A stretch of DNA of 34,969 bases from Candidatus Beckwithbacteria bacterium (GTDB taxonomy: Bacteria; Patescibacteriota; Microgenomatia; UBA1400; CG1-02-47-37): contig JAPLVF010000009.1 of the NCBI GenBank assembly GCA_026397255.1, positions 1 to 34,969 of the forward strand, written 5' to 3'. A program made the position numbers and the translations under genes. Within the stretch, counting starts at the first letter, position 1. Each line of letters starts with the position of its first letter. Shown piece after piece: positions 33,830 through 34,969 of this stretch. The notes under the pieces were generated by a model. It made no database searches. It saw only the letters and a list, made by a program, of their open reading frames with translations, and was not told the DNA's origin.

Positions 33830-34045
33830 ATGAGAACAATAATTAATTTGTCTTTACCGTCAGAGCTCGCCTACGTCGTTGATTCGGCCGTTGATTCCGG
33901 CAACTACGCCAGCAAAAGTGAATTTTTCCGAACACTTTTGCGCAATTGGATGGAAGATCGACTCTTGTCCGGCTTAACCACCAGTCAAAAAGAAATAAAA
34001 TCAGGCAGAGGCAAACTGTTAAAATCCCTAAAATCTCTCCGTTAA
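33830..34045 (+). CDS. Ribbon-helix-helix antitoxin (ParD/CopG-like)
   Basis: 71 codons. MRTIINLSLPSELAYVVDSA then YASKSEFFRTLLRNWMEDRL is a ribbon-helix-helix domain (strand residues 2-8, helices to about 48); the charged C-terminal tail would wrap the toxin. The stop TAA is followed directly by the toxin ATG. Encoded on the plus strand, against the rRNA direction. Confidence 0.82.
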   Translation: MRTIINLSLPSELAYVVDSAVDSGNYASKSEFFRTLLRNWMEDRLLSGLTTSQKEIKSGRGKLLKSLKSLR

Positions 34046-34303
34046 ATGAAAATTTATTACTCGACAAAATTTGCCAAAGAGTATAAAAAATTACCTCTTA
34101 AAATCAAAATTTTGGCTGAGAAAAAAGAAAAGATTTTCCGGCAAAATCCGCTTGATCACCGCCTAAAAACCCATAAACTCACCGGCAAACTCCAGGAATT
34201 TTGGTCTTTTTCAATTAATTTTCAGTACCGGCTGATTTTTGAGTTTATTGATTCCCAAACCATTTGGTTTCACTCCATCGGCACCCATCAGATATACCGG
34301 TAA
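34046..34303 (+). CDS. RelE/ParE-superfamily toxin
   Basis: 85 codons: MKIYYSTKFAKEYKKLPLKI, KEKIFRQNPLDHRLKTHKLTG, FWSFSINFQYRLIFEF, FHSIGTHQIYR, the pattern of small RelE/YafQ-like mRNA interferases (basic residues, YRLIF core strand, His near the C-terminus). No gap from the antitoxin stop. Whether it cleaves ribosome-bound mRNA or targets gyrase as ParE cannot be told. Its position inside the rRNA interval is odd. Confidence 0.83.
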   Translation: MKIYYSTKFAKEYKKLPLKIKILAEKKEKIFRQNPLDHRLKTHKLTGKLQEFWSFSINFQYRLIFEFIDSQTIWFHSIGTHQIYR

Positions 34304-34311
34304 ATAAGCTA

Positions 34312-34596
34312 TTATAAATAACTTATTTCTCCGTTTTCGATTCTCGCTACCCCTTCCCACATCCGCCATTCATTATAATTCGGAATTTCCCAATCAGATG
34401 TAAACACATAAACCTCTTCACCCATAATCTCATGCCTTACTCCAGTTACACCGTCCTCTTGTGATAACAATCTTTCAGTATCTTGAATTTCTGTTTTACA
34501 TGGTTTTTCTTCTGAAGCTATCCCTGTTCCACAATGTTTATTAAAAGGGCATTTATCCGCACAATTCAAAGGCACCGTAAAAAGTTTTTCTGTCAT
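34312..34596 (-). CDS. Small Cys-rich hypothetical protein
   Basis: 94 codons. The N-terminal part holds four Cys (LNCADKCPFNKHCGTGIASE then KPC), which may bind a metal; the rest (GVRHEIMGEEVYVFTSDWEI) is beta-like. Family not recognised. An extended -10 box TGGTAAAAT (34609-34617) lies 12 bases upstream, right behind the 16S terminator. Convergent with the toxin gene, 8 bases apart. Confidence 0.62.
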   Translation of the reverse strand: MTEKLFTVPLNCADKCPFNKHCGTGIASEEKPCKTEIQDTERLLSQEDGVTGVRHEIMGEEVYVFTSDWEIPNYNEWRMWEGVARIENGEISYL

Positions 34597-34608
34597 ACTT
34601 TAATCGGT

Positions 34609-34617
34609 ATTTTACCA
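34609..34617 (-). promoter_or_regulatory. Extended -10 promoter of the Cys-rich gene
   Basis: TGGTAAAAT on the minus strand, 12 bases before the ATG at 34596. Confidence 0.5.
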
Positions 34618-34619
34618 CC

Positions 34620-34649
34620 AAAAACCCCTCCGTAGCTTTAGCGGAGGGG
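34620..34649 (-). terminator. Intrinsic terminator after 16S rRNA
   Basis: Stem CCCCTCCG/CGGAGGGG (8 bp), 9-base loop, then T5 on the minus strand, about 90 nt after the 16S 3' end. It implies that 16S is not co-transcribed with 23S. Confidence 0.75.
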
Positions 34650-34737
34650 GGTTGTCAAACTCAAGGACTGGTAGAAAGACACCGACTGTTTTTAGAGAGG
34701 ACAGTCTCCTCAGAGGCGAAATTGATCGCTCCTTAGA

Positions 34738-34969
34738 AAGGAGGTGATCCATCCGCTCCTTCCAGAACGGATACCTTGTTACGACTTAACGCTGATTATC
34801 GACCTCACCTTAGTCCCTAGTAAACTAGGTCCTTCGGGCGCTGCCGACTTTCCTCATTTGACGGGCGGTGTGTACAAGAAACGGGAACGTATTCACCGTG
34901 GTCTGCTGACCCACGATTACTACCAAGTCCAACTTCATGCGGGCGAGTTGCAGCCCACAATCTGAACTG
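34738..34969 (-). rRNA. rrs: 16S ribosomal RNA, 3' end only
   Basis: The window ends within the gene. The minus strand shows TTGTACACACCGCCCGTCA, AAGTCGTAACAAGGTA and the 3' GGATCACCTCCTTTC with intact anti-Shine-Dalgarno CCTCC. The stem AGCGCCCGAAGG/CCTAGTTTACTAGG region is helix 44. The 3' limit (about 34738) is uncertain by a few bases. Confidence 0.95.

Noticed and set aside
34744-34965. Open frame on the plus strand
   Set aside because: Antisense to the 16S 3' end.

Overview
The window looks like part of a small, reduced bacterial genome of the Candidate Phyla Radiation (Patescibacteria), most likely a Microgenomates-type lineage. This is inferred from gene content, with no database comparison. 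Supporting signs are a giant GNVGIGTT-repeat protein with an S74 chaperone domain, a prepilin cluster next to a dprA-comM competence pair, a four-helix-bundle-suffix protein, a sortase with a PATG-tailed substrate, group I introns in 23S rRNA, and near-leaderless genes with few Shine-Dalgarno sites.

Layout. Bases 1-5314 hold the 3' part of a giant surface protein gene, broken by a one-base frameshift near 4917. Bases 5311-6844 hold three prepilin-like genes. Bases 6841-10162 hold yraN, a four-helix-bundle gene, comM/yifB and dprA. Bases 10277-15653 hold an O-antigen-ligase-like TPR protein, tRNA-Ala and obg on the minus strand, a REP-associated tyrosine transposase (RAYT) with its palindromes, and a GT-C glycosyltransferase. 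Bases 15681-24875 are all minus strand: a LysM/M23 peptidase, a HepT/MntA-like toxin-antitoxin pair whose antitoxin carries a ribbon-helix-helix domain, rho, a C39-like peptidase, a sortase, its probable cell-wall substrate, a lipoprotein, and radA with its zinc finger out of frame. Bases 24900-27818 hold a 48-codon gene, ribosomal protein S1, a frameshifted and catalytically degenerate LAGLIDADG gene, and a gene with an in-frame stop at codon 3.

Bases 27847-34969 are the rRNA region on the minus strand. The 16S 3' end is followed by its own intrinsic terminator, and 16S and 23S are 2.3 kb apart. Between them lie a Cys-rich small gene, a plus-strand RHH/RelE-type toxin-antitoxin pair, tRNA-Ile and two unknown genes. 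23S has a strong promoter of its own and three group I introns (265, 674 and 495 nt). Two of these introns are separated by a 14-nt exon at helix 69. One encodes a LAGLIDADG endonuclease and another an unrelated small ORF broken at a G7 run. 5S follows.

The strongest candidates for something undescribed are: the RAYT whose promoter spacer is its own REP palindrome, with further REPs at gene junctions; the RHH-MNT antitoxin with a perfect 14-bp-arm palindrome over its promoter; the split and intron-loaded rRNA locus; two related in-gene palindromes in comM and dprA; and the giant gene built from variable cassettes joined by nearly identical DNA junctions. Several single-base disruptions (giant gene, radA, LAGLIDADG gene, intron ORF, codon-3 stop) could be real decay, recoding or assembly errors, and reads are needed to tell.
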